A DNA stretch of 64,000 bases, taken from Pyropia haitanensis. Taxonomy: Eukaryota > Rhodophyta > Bangiophyceae > Bangiales > Bangiaceae. Of this stretch, positions 9,465 to 20,331 are shown piece after piece (positions within the stretch are counted from its first letter, which is position 1; every line of letters begins with the position of its first letter). The notes beneath the pieces were generated by a model, which saw only the letters and a program-made list of their open reading frames with translations, made no database searches and was not told the DNA's origin. The position numbers and the translations under genes were made by a program. The stretch is taken from positions 6,425,485-6,489,484 of the forward strand of contig SDUX01000002.1 of the NCBI GenBank assembly GCA_008729055.1. Direction: 5' to 3'.

Positions 9465-11443
9465 TTCCCCTCCCTCACAGCGAGGGGGCGCGCGTGCCAA
9501 GGATCCCGCCGGCGGGCGGTCACGGTGCGCTCGACGGCACGGGGACGGGACAAGGGACACGGCCGCTTGACAGTCGCGGCATAAATTTCTTGCCTTGATT
9601 GCGCACGCGGCCATCGCGTGGGGGGGTGGCCCGCGGCGGGGCGCCACGGGTGACCCGGCGGTGGCGGTGGAAATTCTTTGGCCGTCGCTCGCTGCGAGCG
9701 CGCCCCTCCCGGGCGCGGGCCGCAAGCCAGGCGGGCGCTTGGGAAGCCCAACACGGTGCCCGTCTGGTCCGCCACGCGCACCCGCCCGTCTGCAGCTGTG
9801 GATACAGTACAAAGGTGTGCCGACGATGAGCGCCGAGGCCGGCGCGGAGCTCGGGATGCTGCCGCTCCCCCCCTCGGCCGTTCCCCCGCGCCTCGTGCGC
9901 GCCGGTGTTGCGTGGGGAAACGTTGGGAACGCCGCCGGTGAGCGCGGCGCGTGGCCGCAAAGGCCGGGCGGTGGGGCGCCGGCGCCACCGCCTGAACGCC
10001 CGTGCCCGCCGGCCTCCCCTCCCTGCACGCGCGGATCCCCCCCTCGGTCGAGGACCTCGTGGTGAGGCCGTTCCCCGCCCCCCGTGCGGCGACTCACCCG
10101 CTGTCTCGCCAGGGCGGTTTACCCTGTGGAAGAGCGCACAGCCTCGACGGGTTCGTATGGAAAACGGTTCCTCCCGCCTTGTACTGTAGCCCATCTCTCA
10201 TAACGACCGCATTCCAGCACGGCCCGTCTGGATAGGGCAGTGTTCCGTCGTAGCCGTTCCCAGTGCCAAGCGAACACGAGGTCTGTTCCTCGTCCTATTT
10301 CTCCGCGCGTGCCCGGCAGTGTCGGTGGTGAGCTCGAGGCGTCAGCCCAGCCGCAACAGAGGTCCCACGTGGTGCCACTAAACCGTGGTGGGGCGGCGGG
10401 CGGGTCGGGATGCCTGTTCCCTGCGATTCAGCAGAGGTCGGAAGCGTGCCGTCTCGGTGAGCTCGACGGTGCGCCGACTGCAAAGAGACGGTGATTGTGC
10501 CCGTGCAGCAGACGCATGGGAGCAAATGCGCCGCACAGGCTCGGACTGCGTTTTTGTTTGCTCCGAGAGAGAAACTGAGGAGAAGAGTACGCACCAGCTC
10601 AAAGGCGCGGGGGCTCTTGCACAAGCACGCATTGCAGCCAGGCCATGCAGGGGACTTGCAGAGGAGAAGGACGGGTTGACTAGGGCAGCGACAACCCAGT
10701 TTGCTTCCGTCCTCACGTCTGCAGTGTTGTAGGTATCGCCGTACTGAACACACCGGAGTCTCTTCGTCGGCGTCCTGTTCATCGCCAGCTGTCTGCGCAA
10801 TAGTGTAATTACAATTCTGCGAGGCTGTTTTTGTCGAGAGTCTGACACATGAGTACATGAAAGTACGTGACGAGTATGACCTCGTGAGATCATTACTCAG
10901 TCCGCGAGTGATCGATAATTAGGATATGTAACAATACTGTGCAGATCAATTTTAGTGTGGGGACTGTGAACGCCGCGCTCGCCGACCGACCGCACGTCGC
11001 CGTGTCCCCTTGCACAAACAGCGGTGGCTACGGCTGCTTACAAGCGCGGTCTGCTCTCCTCGGCCAGACTGCTGCCCCTACGGCCTGTGGAGGGGCGGCA
11101 CACCAGCAGGTGCGCCCGCGAGGCGCACGCCCCGTCCTTACTGCCCGCCCTCGGCCGTCGCGCCGCGGTGCTCCCGCCTCCTCCCCCACCCCCCTCTGCC
11201 CTGTGCCGCCCCTCTTCCTCATCCCCGTCTCTTTGCTGAGGGTCGGCCCGTCAACCACTCGACCACCGCTCCCCGTCTCCCCCTCCGCCCCTCCCTGCCC
11301 GCTTGCCCCCCTTCCACCCCGTGCCGGCATCCCGTCTCATCGCCGTCCGTCCCGCCCCCCTCCCTCGGCGCAACCCTGCGGCCGCCCCCCCCCTGCCGTC
11401 GCCCACCCTGGCGTCCTCCCCGCCGCCCCCCCGGGGGGCATCC
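9465..11443. other. Gene-poor intergenic region
   Basis: GC content falls here compared with the coding neighbours, especially at 10,700-10,970. Open frames on the minus strand (for example around 9340-10190 and 10295-10890) have Arg/Ala/Cys-rich translations without domains. The stretch from about 10,940 is the probable upstream region of the glycosyltransferase-like gene. No RNA gene was recognised. Confidence 0.45.
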
Positions 11444-12102
11444 ATGGCCGAGCTGGAGGCGCTCCTCCTCGGGGAGCCCCCCCCCCCTCCTCCGGCGCGC
11501 CCCCCCCCGCCCCCCCTCCCCCCGCACCCCAGCCGGACGCCGCCGAGCGGCGCCTCCCCATCGCCAAACGGCCGCGCGCAGCCGTCGAGCGCGGGTGCGG
11601 GGCGTCCCCCACCGCGGCGGCGCCAGCCACCCACTCCGGCCTCCGCGCCACCGTCGTTGGCGTACGCGTCTGGCGGGCGGGTGGGCGCCTTTGGGTGGCA
11701 CCCTCGAGAAGGGGGGGGCGTGGGGGGGGGGGGCAGAAGGGAGGGAGGGGGCCGGGGAGGGGGAGGGGGAGGGGGAGGCGGCGGCGGCGGCGATGCCAAC
11801 GGCTGGGCCGTACCCCTGGGGGTGGCGGGAGGGGGAGGCTGGGGGGTTCCCCTACCGGCTGGTGGGGAGCGCCCGCCGCGACGGCCGCCAGCGACGGCGG
11901 CCAGCCCTTTGCCGCCGGCTGCGCGGCGGCGGCGGCGGCGGGCGGCCCGACAGCGTCGTCGCCGCGGCCCGTGGCGGCGCTGCTCCGTCGCCTCCGCCGG
12001 CTGGCCGCCGACGTGCGGCTGCGCGGGGGGTGGGGCGCCCACGTGCTCGGCACGTGCGTAGCGGTGGTGGCGGGTGGGGGGGGAGGTGGGGGCGGTGGCG
12101 GC

Positions 12103-12134
<32 letters not shown>

Positions 12135-12831
12135 CGCGCGGGGGGGGGGCGCCTGGCGGCCGCCGCTGTCGCCCTCCCCTGGCGCGGCCGCCGGCGGCCG
12201 CGGCCGCCGCGTCGCGCGCGCGGCGGTGCGGCTGGTTGCCGCGGCGGTGGCGGCGACGGCGACGGCGGTGGGGGTGGTGACCGTGGTGGGGGGTGGTGAG
12301 CGGGGGGGCGGGCAAGCCGGAAGGGCCGGCTCCTCGCTGTCTGGCGCGTCCCCGCCGGTGCGCGCCGAGGGCGGCGGCGGCGGCGCGCCGCCCGCGGCCG
12401 ACGTGCCGACGGTGGGCGACTTGTGGCGGTGGCTGTCGGCGGACGTGGCGTCGGGCCTGGGCGCCGCCGCCGACGCGGCCGACGCGCGCACCGCGGCGCT
12501 GACGCAGCTGGTCTACCCGTCGCCGCCGCGGCGGGGGCAGACGCCCTGCGGCGCCGCCGGCGGGGACAGGGACGGCGGCTGTGGTGACGGCGGCGGCGGC
12601 GGCGGCGGCCCTGCTGTGTGCCGCTTCCACGGCGCGTGCCTCTCCCCCGGCGGCGTCTTGACGCTGCCGCCCTACCTGGTGCCGCACGCGGCGCGGCTGG
12701 CGGCGGACTGTGGCCTCCCGGCGGCGGCGGTGAGGTACGCAGACCCGCCGCGGGGGGCGGCCACCCAGCCGTATGACCTGCTGCTGCGGTCGCCCCCTGG
12801 GGGGGGAGGGGGGGCGCCCGCTGCCGCGACA

Positions 12832-12863
<32 letters not shown>

Positions 12864-14134
12864 AGACACAGGGGCCGCCACCGCCGCCAAAACGGAGCAG
12901 CTGCCATCGGCGGTCGACGACCCCCCCCCCTCCACCCGGGGTTCCCCGTTCTTGCCCCCCCCACGGGCGCCCCTGCCGGCCTTTCTGGCCGACCTTGCCG
13001 CCGCCGCGGTCGCGTCCGCCGCGGTTGGCGACGCCAGCGGCGGCGGCGGCGGCGCCAGCGGCGGCGGCGGTGGCCACTACGCCACGTGCATCACGCCCGG
13101 CGCCAAGGCGCCGACGCCGTGCGACGGCTGGGGGTGGGGCGGCCTGCGCATCTACTGGCGGCACGCCGCGGCGGCGGCGGCGACCGCGGCCGCGTCGCGG
13201 GTGCGGCCGCTGGTGCTCCTCGACGGCGGCCTCGTTGGCGGCCTGGGCGCGATGGGCGCGACGTGGCACCGCGGCGTGCTCGCCGCGCTCGCGGCGGGGG
13301 AGGGCATGGGGGGGGTTGGCGCCGGCGTGGGGGGGGGGGGGTGGGGGGGCACCCGCAGGGCGGGTCTCAGCGATGCCGCCGCCGCCGCGGCCGCCGCCGC
13401 GGCCGCCGCCGCTGCCGCCAGCCGTGGCGGCGGTGGTGGTGGGGGTGGCAGTGGCGGCGGCGGCGGCGGCGGCGGGTGGAAGTTTGCAACCCCGGCGGCG
13501 CTGCTGACCCCCCCCGGCACCTGCTTTGCGTCGGTGGTGGTGGCGGGCGGCGGCGTCGCGGCGCTGCGGCCCGGCGCGCTGGTGCCTGCCGCGGCCACGG
13601 CGGCGGCGCCGCGCGGCGGCCGCCCGCGGGTGGGCGGCTGCGCGGGCGGCGTGCGGCTGGCGCTCCTCGCCGCACCCGACGTGCGGGGCGTGCGGGCGGC
13701 GGAGGAGGTGCGGGGCGCCATCGAGTCGGCGGCGGTGCCCGCCGCCGCCTCGGTGGCGGGCGAGCCGGCTGGCGCGGTCAACGCGTCTGCCGCCGCCAGC
13801 CCGGTGCAGGTGGTGATGCTAACGGGCGCCGCCGCGGGCGGCGCCACCGCCGCTGCTGCGGCCGCCGCAGCTGCCGCCGCTGCCGCCGCCGCGGGTGGCG
13901 TCGGCGGCAACATTGGCGGCGTGTCGTACACGGCCGCCCGCGCTGGCCTCCGAGGCGTGCACGTGGTGGTCGGCGGCATGGGCGTCGGCGTTGTCGCCGC
14001 GTCCGGGCTGATGGGCGTGGGCGGCGGCGTGGTGGAGGTGCTCCCCTTTGGCGTTCGCTCCGCGGGCACCGTTGGCGCTGCCGCCGCTGCGGGGTCCCCG
14101 CTGGCTGTACGGACAGCGTCGGGCGCGCCGCCCG

Positions 14135-14165
<31 letters not shown>

Positions 14166-14810
14166 TGCCGCTGGCTTGCCACCCCTCCACCCCCCCCCCC
14201 TCCCCCCCCCGTGGCCGACGACGCGGCCGCACTGACCGCCGCGGCGGGCCTCTCCCGGCTGACCGTCTCGGCGCGCCCCGCGTCCGACGCGTTCACGCTG
14301 TGCGTCAAGGCGGCCAACGCGGGCACCGCCGACGGCGGGTGCATGCGGGGCCTCCTCGGCCGCTGGGACGCGGCCGCCGCCGCGTGGCGCCACGCGGGCG
14401 GCTCGGCCGCGGCGGCCGCCGCGGCGGCCGACACGCTGCGGCTGGATGATGGCGCCGCGTGGGCGGCCGCGGGCTGCCGTGGCGTCCGGCGTTGCGCGGC
14501 GGAGCAGCCGCTGGAGGTGGAGGTGGACGAGCTGGCGCGGGTGGCGCTCGGGCTGGCCCGCCGCGTGGCGGGCTGCGGGGGGGGGAAGAGGGGGGGGGGA
14601 GGGGGGGTGACGCCACCCCGCCCCGCCCCGCCCCGCCCCGCCCCGCCCCGCCCCGCCCCGCCCCGCCCACCCGCCCGCCCGCGCGCCGTGGGGTCGCTCT
14701 GGCTCGCCGCAGGGGGGATGGGGGGAGAGAGCAGCACGTGGGCGGGGGGGCTCGCAATCTCGGTCGCCGTTTTGGACAGCGCCGCCGCGCGCGGCGGAGC
14801 GGCACCCTGA
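11444..14810 (+). CDS. Putative type II Golgi glycosyltransferase (GT61/DUF563-like)
   Basis: The start at 11444 (MAELEALLLGEPP) is followed by a Pro-rich region. A hydrophobic helix is encoded around 12207-12296 (AAVRLVAAAVAATATAVGVV), as expected for a type II Golgi anchor. The lumenal part contains CRFHGACLSPGG, YLVPHAARLAADCGL, RPLVLLDGGLVGG, a His near 13268 (ATWHRGVLAAL), VRLALLAAPDVRGVR and, near 13950-14045, GLRGVHVVVGGMGVGV then GGGVVEVLPFG. The last pair resembles the C-terminal 'VHGAGLTN...VVEI' block of GT61/EOGT-type enzymes. Long Gly and Ala inserts interrupt the domain. The frame changes in G/C runs near 11700-11850 and at 14180-14212; the downstream frame (SRLTVSARPASDAFTLCVKA...) carries the likely C-terminus, so the end coordinate is approximate. 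Family assignment is by motif resemblance only. Confidence 0.5.
14616..14665 (+). repeat. (CCCCG)10 pentanucleotide microsatellite
   Basis: There are ten uninterrupted CCCCG units, followed by degenerate CCCAC/CCCG units. They lie at or just beyond the end of the glycosyltransferase-like coding region. The unit is not a multiple of three, so length changes would shift the reading frame if it is translated. Confidence 0.97.
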
Positions 14811-15192
14811 CAAAAAAAAAAAAAAAGAGCGCCGCCGCGCGCCCATGACCACACGGGTAGGGTCCCTCGTCGGCAACGTCCACGGGGTGTGGCGCGGCGC
14901 GTCCCGCGCGCCGTGGGGGCGCCCGCGGTTGGTGGCCCGGCACGCCCGTGGGGGGAGGGGTAGCGGCGGCCGCCGCACCCACCCGCCGCCCGCGGCCGAG
15001 CCGATTGGCCGCCGCATCAGGGGGACCACGGCGGGACACCGTGTCCGCGGGCATCCACACACCCCGGCCACGCGACGCGCCCCCCCTCCGCCCCTCCCGC
15101 CCGCACGCGCCGCGCCCCTCCTACCCTCCGTCCCGCACACGCGCCCCTACCCTCCGGCACACGCCCTCCCTCCCGCACCCGACCGCGTTGCG
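14811..15192. other. Convergent intergenic spacer
   Basis: This region separates the plus-strand glycosyltransferase-like gene from the minus-strand COQ5 gene, tail to tail. It begins with a 14-base A run (14812-14825) and is otherwise GC-rich. No gene was recognised. Confidence 0.5.
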
Positions 15193-16087
15193 CTACCTCG
15201 GCCGCGCCACCCCCTTCCACCCGCTGTACACGGCAACGACCCCCCCCGTAAAGTCCGTCACGCGCACGCGCTGCAGCCCCGCCGCGCGCATCATCCCCCC
15301 AAACGCCTCCTGCCCGGGAAACCGGCGGATGCTCTCCACCAGGTACCGGTACGCGGGCGCGTCGCCCGCGACGACCGCCCCCACCGCCGGCAGCGCCGCG
15401 CTGTACGCATCGTACGCGGCGGCCAGCGGCGGCGACCGCACCCGCCCAAACTCCATCATGAGGAAGCGGCCGCCCGGCCGGAGCACGCGGACCGCCTCGG
15501 CCAGCGCGACCGCCGGCCGGCTGACGTTGCGCATGCCAAACGAGATGGTCAGCGCGTCGACCGACGCGTCGGGGAGGGGCAGCGCCTCGGCGTCGCCAAT
15601 GCCAAACGTCGCGCGGGCGGGGGGGACGCCCGCCGCGGCGGCGCGGCGGCGGCCCTCGGCGAGCATCGCCGGATTGACGTCGAGCACCCGCACGGGGGGG
15701 GTGGGGGGAGGGGGGGCGCCGCCGCCGCCCGGCGTGGCGGCCCGCGGCGGCGCCCACGCGCCGGCCGCGTCGAGCGCGGCAACGACGCGGAGCGCAATGT
15801 CGCCCGTCCCCCCCGCCACGTCCACCACCGCCATGCCGGGGGCGGGCGCCAGCATGCGCACAAACGCGTCCTTCCACAGCCGGTGCACGCCCAGGGACAT
15901 GGCGTCGTTCATCGTGTCGTAGCTGGCCGCGACGGAGGAGAAGACGCCCGCCACGCGGCGGGCCTTGTCGTGGAGGGGGACCTCCTCGGCGCCAAAATGG
16001 GTGGTGTCACCGCCGCCGCCGCCGCCGTTTTCATCAACCGGTCTGGCCCCGCCGGGGGCGGAAGAGCCGGGGGGCGGCGGCGGCAGC

Positions 16088-16121
<34 letters not shown>

Positions 16122-16371
16122 GCGGGGCGGCGGCGGCCTGACCAGGTAGGCCGCCAGGAAAGGAGGGGTGCCCAGCCGCCGCGACCGCCGACGAAGCTGG
16201 CCGGGTGAGGAGAGGCGGCGATAGCTGCGGCGGCGGCGGCGTCCGCCGCGCCGCGTGCAGGGCCGACGCGACAGGCGCTGGCGGGACGCCGCCGCAGCCG
16301 CCATGAACGGCGGCTCGCCAGCGAGCGGCGGCGGCCGCCGCGGCCGATAGCGCGGAGCGCGAAGAGGCCAT
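15193..16371 (-). CDS. COQ5: COQ5/UbiE-type C-methyltransferase of ubiquinone synthesis
   Basis: This is the S-adenosylmethionine-dependent enzyme that C-methylates the 2-methoxy-6-polyprenyl-1,4-benzoquinol ring in ubiquinone synthesis, normally on the matrix face of the inner mitochondrial membrane. The chosen start (16369-16371, MASSRSALSAAAAAAARWRA) gives an Arg/Ser/Ala-rich mitochondrial presequence, followed by a Pro-rich linker. The catalytic part shows THFGAEEVPL, VFSSVAASYDTMNDAMSLG, HRLWKDAFV, SAM motif I VVDVAGGTGDIA, motif II VRVLDVNPAML, GDAEALPLPD, SFGMRNVSRP, VLRPGGRFLMMEF, YRYLVESIRRFPGQEAFG and GVVAVYSGWKG. A Pro/Gly insert lies between motifs I and II. The frame is unbroken over 392 residues. 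A plastid MenG-type enzyme is the alternative, but the THFG and YLVESIRRFP blocks favour COQ5. Confidence 0.93.
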
Positions 16372-16887
16372 GACGGGGGGCGGTCGCACGGGAAGAAGAC
16401 CAGAGGAAGCGAAGCCACAAGGCTGTCCAGGGGCCGCTGGGGGAGGGGGGGACGGCCGTGGGCGACCGCCGCACGTGGAGCACCTCCCGATGGTGGGGGA
16501 GAGAAGAGATGGCGCGGGCGCACGACAGAGAGGCACGTGCTTCCATCGTGACCGCCCAAGTGGATCAACGGTGCGCAAGTTGATACCATCGGCAACGGCG
16601 GTGGGTACTGGATGCACAAATATGCACACTAAGTTTCATGAGCGTGACACGTGATTCGCGCGACAATTCTGAAGTGAGCTGTCCCACGGGGGTCACTCTG
16701 GACCGCGGTCTCTCCAGCGCACTGCGTGGCTGCACGCGCTGCGTCACACACGCCGCGAACGCGTGTCGCACGCTCTTGACCCATGCCCCGTCCGACATTG
16801 CCCACCCCGACGTGACACGCATGACGCACGCGCCCCCGTCGTCGTCTGCCGCGGTCGTGCTCGGTGCTCGTCGCGCTCGGGTGCACC
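16372..16887. other. Divergent intergenic region between COQ5 and eIF1A
   Basis: This 516-bp region is shared by two head-to-head genes and probably holds both promoters. No TATA box was recognised. It contains several short GC-rich motifs, including GCACGTGC at 16534-16541 (a CACGTG E-box core). Confidence 0.5.
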
Positions 16888-17653
16888 ATGGGGAAGAATA
16901 AGGGCAAGGGCGGTAAGAACCGTCGTCGCGGGAAGAACGACAATGACGACGAGCGGCGGGAGCTCATCTTCAAGGAGGAGGGGCAGGGTACGTTGAGCGG
17001 CGCCTGACCGCGCGCGCCGCGGGGGGGGTGGAGGGAGTGGAGCTGCTGCACGGCGCGTCTGCTTTTTGGCACGTGTCTGGTGTGTGCGGGCGCGTTTTTG
17101 AGGCGCGGGTCCGTCGTGTGGGGTGCCTGCTGCTAGTAGTGCGCATATGCGTGATTTGCGCGTTGCATTTCCTCGTCACGGTGGTGCTGGGGACCTGTTT
17201 GTGGGTCGTCTGCATTGTTTGGGTTGTGTGCTGACTCATCATGCTTTGAAGTGCTCTCTGTCAACTTTTTTTCCCGTCATCTCTTTTCTTGCCACCCGTT
17301 GCTTGCATTTCCCGTTTTGTGTTGCAGAGTATGCCCAGGTGCTGCGCATGCTTGGCAATGGCCGCTGCGAGTCGGCCTGCTTTGACTCGGTGAAGCGGCT
17401 GTGCCACATCCGTGGCAAGCTGCGGAAAAAGGTGTGGGTCAACGCTGGCGACATTGTGCTGATTGGCCTCCGCGAGTACCAGGACGAGAAGGCGGACATT
17501 ATCCTGAAGTACACGGCGGATGAGGCGCGGTCGCTCAAGCAGTATGGGGAGATCCCCGACACGACCACCATCCACGAGAATGCCGAAGGCGGCGAAGGCG
17601 AAGATGGCGAGGAAGGGGTTGTCTTTGAGTTTGACGACATTGACGAGATCTAG
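16888..17653 (+). CDS. EIF1A: Translation initiation factor eIF1A (two exons)
   Basis: eIF1A binds the A site of the 40S subunit and promotes scanning and start-codon choice. Exon 1 (16888-16987) encodes the basic N-terminal tail [18 protein letters not shown] and [11 protein letters not shown]. Exon 2 (17328-17653) encodes the OB fold: [60 protein letters not shown]. It then ends with the acidic tail [11 protein letters not shown]. The intron (16988-17327, 340 bp) begins GTACGT and ends TTGCAG; the split codon is G/AG (Glu). The spliced product is 141 residues, the family's normal length, with no frame disruption. This is one of the cleanest gene models in the window and shows the local splice consensus. 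Confidence 0.97.
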
Positions 17654-18157
17654 GGCGTGTCCCGCCCCGTGGATCTCGTCGCTGGTTGTGTTGTTGAGTA
17701 TGACGACGGTGACAAGATCCAAGGGATGCCCTGTGCCGGCGCCACGCCGTTGTCTTTGGGCGGTTGGCTGCGCGGCCGACGGCTCGACGCTGACATCGCC
17801 GCTGACACGCGCCGCCGCTGCCGCTGCTGCGTCTGTTGGCGGCACGCGGTCGCACACGCGAGGACGCTGTGCCGGCTCCGTGAGCTGTGACCACGCAGGA
17901 GCGGCAGTACGATGTCGCGCTTTGCGACGGCGGCTCGGAAGCGTAGGCGCGGGTCTTTGTCGAGGGTCCAAGGCTTGGTCGTGGACGAGGCGACGGCCGT
18001 CTCGCCGGTGAGGTGCTTAGAAACAAAAGAAGAACCACCATTGCTTTGCGTCTCGTGTCGTCGAATATTTCTTCCCCACAGCGCTAGCACCACGGCCTTG
18101 TGGCGGCCCTCCGTCCACGGCGACCGCTGCGCTTTTGGACCCCGGCCCGCTGCTGGC
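17654..18157. other. Convergent intergenic spacer
   Basis: This spacer lies between the 3' ends of eIF1A (plus) and the C2-domain gene (minus). No gene or repeat was recognised. A short A/T-rich patch (18020-18070) stands out from the GC-rich surroundings. Confidence 0.5.
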
Positions 18158-19696
18158 TCACGCCGGCGTCCACCGCCACCCACCCGCGCGGAGCACAAAC
18201 GTGAAGCCCGCCCCCCCCCCCCGGACCCCCCCACACACAAGCTCCCCCTGCAGGCGCCACCCCGAGCCGCCCTTGCCGCCCAGCCCCACCTCCTCCCCCA
18301 CGGCGGCCCAGGTGGCGCCCCGGCGGGCGCCCTTGAGCTCCCCTGCCGACAGCATCCACCAGCCCACCAGGGTGTGGTCGCCGCCGCGGGCGGCCGCCCA
18401 CACCTCTAGCCGCAGCTGCCGCGCATCGTCGCCGCCATCGACCTTTTCCGCCGCGATGGACGCGGGCGCCCACATGCTGCCGCCAACGCCGGCGCCCACC
18501 AGCAGCGGCGACCGGATGAGCGGGATGAAGAGCGCGTCCCGGTGCACTGACTCCTTTGCCAGCACGTAAAAGAGGCCTTTGCGGCCAATGACGCCACCAC
18601 TGCCACCGCCAGTGGCGGTGCCGCCGCCGGAAATACTGCCGCCGCTGCTGCCACTGCCACTGCCCCCCCCGCCCCCCCCCCCCCGGCGGAACAGGCTGGA
18701 CACCCCCCCCGAGGAGTGGCTGCTGCCCCCTCCGCCATCGGCGGCCGGCAGGTGTGGCAGCGGCGCGTCAAACCCAAAGTCCAACACGTACGTCCACGGG
18801 GTGCGGGGTGGCCGAATCAGCTCCGCCTCGACGACCAGGTAGCCCGCCTTGGACATAAAGTGCCGCGCCGCGAGCTCCCGCTCCCGCTCCAGCGCCGCCA
18901 CCGCCGCGCCCGCCGCCGCCCCCCCCCCCGTGACGCCACCCGCGCCGCCGGTGGAGCCCGCCACAAACGCCGACTGCCGGTTGGCCGCGTTGAGCACGTT
19001 CGCCAGCGGCAGCTCCCGCGTCCACCCGTCCGCCGCGAGCACCGCGCCGACGGTCGTGTCGGCGCTGCCCACAAACTCCTGGAGGTTCAGCTCGGGCCGC
19101 CGGCTGTCCCGGTCGTACACCTCAAAGCTCAGGTGAGTCTTGAGCGCCGCCGCCGCCGCAGCCCGCGCGGCGGCGCCCGCGGGCCCCGGCGGCGGCGCGC
19201 CGACGCCGCCGCCGGGCGAACGACCGCCCCCGCCGCCATAGGGCAGGTCAAAGCACCGGACAAACGCGGGCGACAGGCAGTTGTGGACGGTCTCGGTGGG
19301 GGCGGGCGCCTTTTCCCACTCGGCACCCGCGCCGGCGCGGGTGAAGAGCACCACAAACGGGTCCGTCTTGGACAGCACGTCCGTGTTGGGCAGGTCCCTG
19401 CAGCGCAAGGAGAGCTCCAGGTAGGGGACTGGCGGCGGGGGGGGCGTCGCCTCGACACCGCCAGCCGCCGCCGCCGCCGCCGCCGCCGCGGTCGCCGGGG
19501 AGAGGCGGCCGCCGCCATTGCCGCGGCGGTCAGCGGGGGGTGGCGGCGGCGGCCGTGCACTGAGGATGACAGGCGATATCGTGCGGATGGCGGCGTCGTG
19601 CTTGGGCGCCGTCAGCCGCGAGAGGAAGGCCAGGGCGGGGGGGGACCGCCGCGGCCGCGCGCGCCGTCGGGTGGGAGGGAGTGAGCGTATGTCCAT
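18158..19696 (-). CDS. Copine-like protein with two C2 domains and no vWA domain
   Basis: Copines are Ca2+-dependent phospholipid-binding proteins with two C2 domains followed by a von Willebrand A-like domain. Here the first C2 domain is clear: LELSLRCRDLPNTDVLSKTD, PFVVLF, TETVHNCLSPAFVRCFDLPY, LSFEVYDRDSRRPELNLQEF. Its loop aspartates are in place. A weaker second C2 domain follows (KGLFYVLAKE, then QLRLEVWAAARGGDHTLVGW), interrupted by Gly/Ser inserts. The frame then stops (18158-18160) with no A domain, giving 512 residues. The N-terminus (19694-19696) is Arg/Pro-rich, followed by poly-Ala, with no membrane helix. A downstream exon encoding the A domain is not visible in the 500 bases before eIF1A, so either the protein truly lacks it or it belongs to another C2 family. 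Confidence 0.75.
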   Translation of the reverse strand: MDIRSLPPTRRRARPRRSPPALAFLSRLTAPKHDAAIRTISPVILSARPPPPPPADRRGNGGGRLSPATAAAAAAAAAGGVEATPPPPPVPYLELSLRCRDLPNTDVLSKTDPFVVLFTRAGAGAEWEKAPAPTETVHNCLSPAFVRCFDLPYGGGGGRSPGGGVGAPPPGPAGAAARAAAAAALKTHLSFEVYDRDSRRPELNLQEFVGSADTTVGAVLAADGWTRELPLANVLNAANRQSAFVAGSTGGAGGVTGGGAAAGAAVAALERERELAARHFMSKAGYLVVEAELIRPPRTPWTYVLDFGFDAPLPHLPAADGGGGSSHSSGGVSSLFRRGGGGGGGSGSGSSGGSISGGGTATGGGSGGVIGRKGLFYVLAKESVHRDALFIPLIRSPLLVGAGVGGSMWAPASIAAEKVDGGDDARQLRLEVWAAARGGDHTLVGWWMLSAGELKGARRGATWAAVGEEVGLGGKGGSGWRLQGELVCGGVRGGGAGFTFVLRAGGWRWTPA

Positions 19697-20331
19697 GGTG
19701 ACGGCGGGAGGGTAGGAGCGCTCTACCGCAGTTTTTGGGGGAGGCGGGAAGAGAAGAGCAATGGCGCGACGTACACGCGCGATAACAGAAGCGTCAGCAT
19801 GCAGCCGCGGTTACCGGCCGAGCGCCGCCCGCCACGAGCACCCGCCGCGACACGGATGGTGCGGATAAAAAGACGCACTCTCGCCTCGGCTGCGTTCCGG
19901 GTCGAACGCCACGCACTGTAAGTGACTGGGCTGCGGGCGCCGGCAGCGCGCCCCGCGACTGCGGAGCTCTATTCGGAACGCAAGGAAACCAGCCACCGCC
20001 TTGGACACGCCCCTCGGCCCGTCGTCCTCTGCCGCCACGTCGCTGGCGAGGCCCGCCCACTGACGTTTCGCGGCAGCGTCGGTCCGCAGGCGCCATCGGT
20101 CGCCCGCCCGCGCTCGCCCCGCTCCAACCATTCTTCCTGCGTGATTGCTCGCCGCGGAGCCCCTCCCCTCCTGTTGCGACACGCCCTTGGCCCGTTTGGT
20201 TGCCGCCCCGCGTGGCCGCATCGTCCGCGTCTCCGCCTCCCCCAGGTGGGCCGCTCGCCGGCGTCGTTGCCATCCGCTGCCGCCTCGGTGCCGCCATCGC
20301 CGCGCCCCCCCCCCCCCCCCCCCGGCCTGCC
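19697..20331. other. Divergent intergenic region
   Basis: This region lies between the minus-strand C2-domain gene and the plus-strand phosphatase-inhibitor gene and presumably contains both promoters. A long C run (about 20307-20323) lies just upstream of the second start codon. No TATA box was recognised. Confidence 0.45.

Noticed and set aside
10295..10893. Cys/Arg-rich minus-strand frames in the lower-GC stretch
   Set aside because: Two frames overlap with similar lengths, neither has a domain, and the amino-acid content looks random.
11251..13269. Very long minus-strand frames opposite the glycosyltransferase-like gene, and similar antisense frames opposite the chorein and E(z) genes
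   Set aside because: They are Arg/Pro/His-rich, contain no domain, and arise because GC-rich codons seldom give stops on the other strand.
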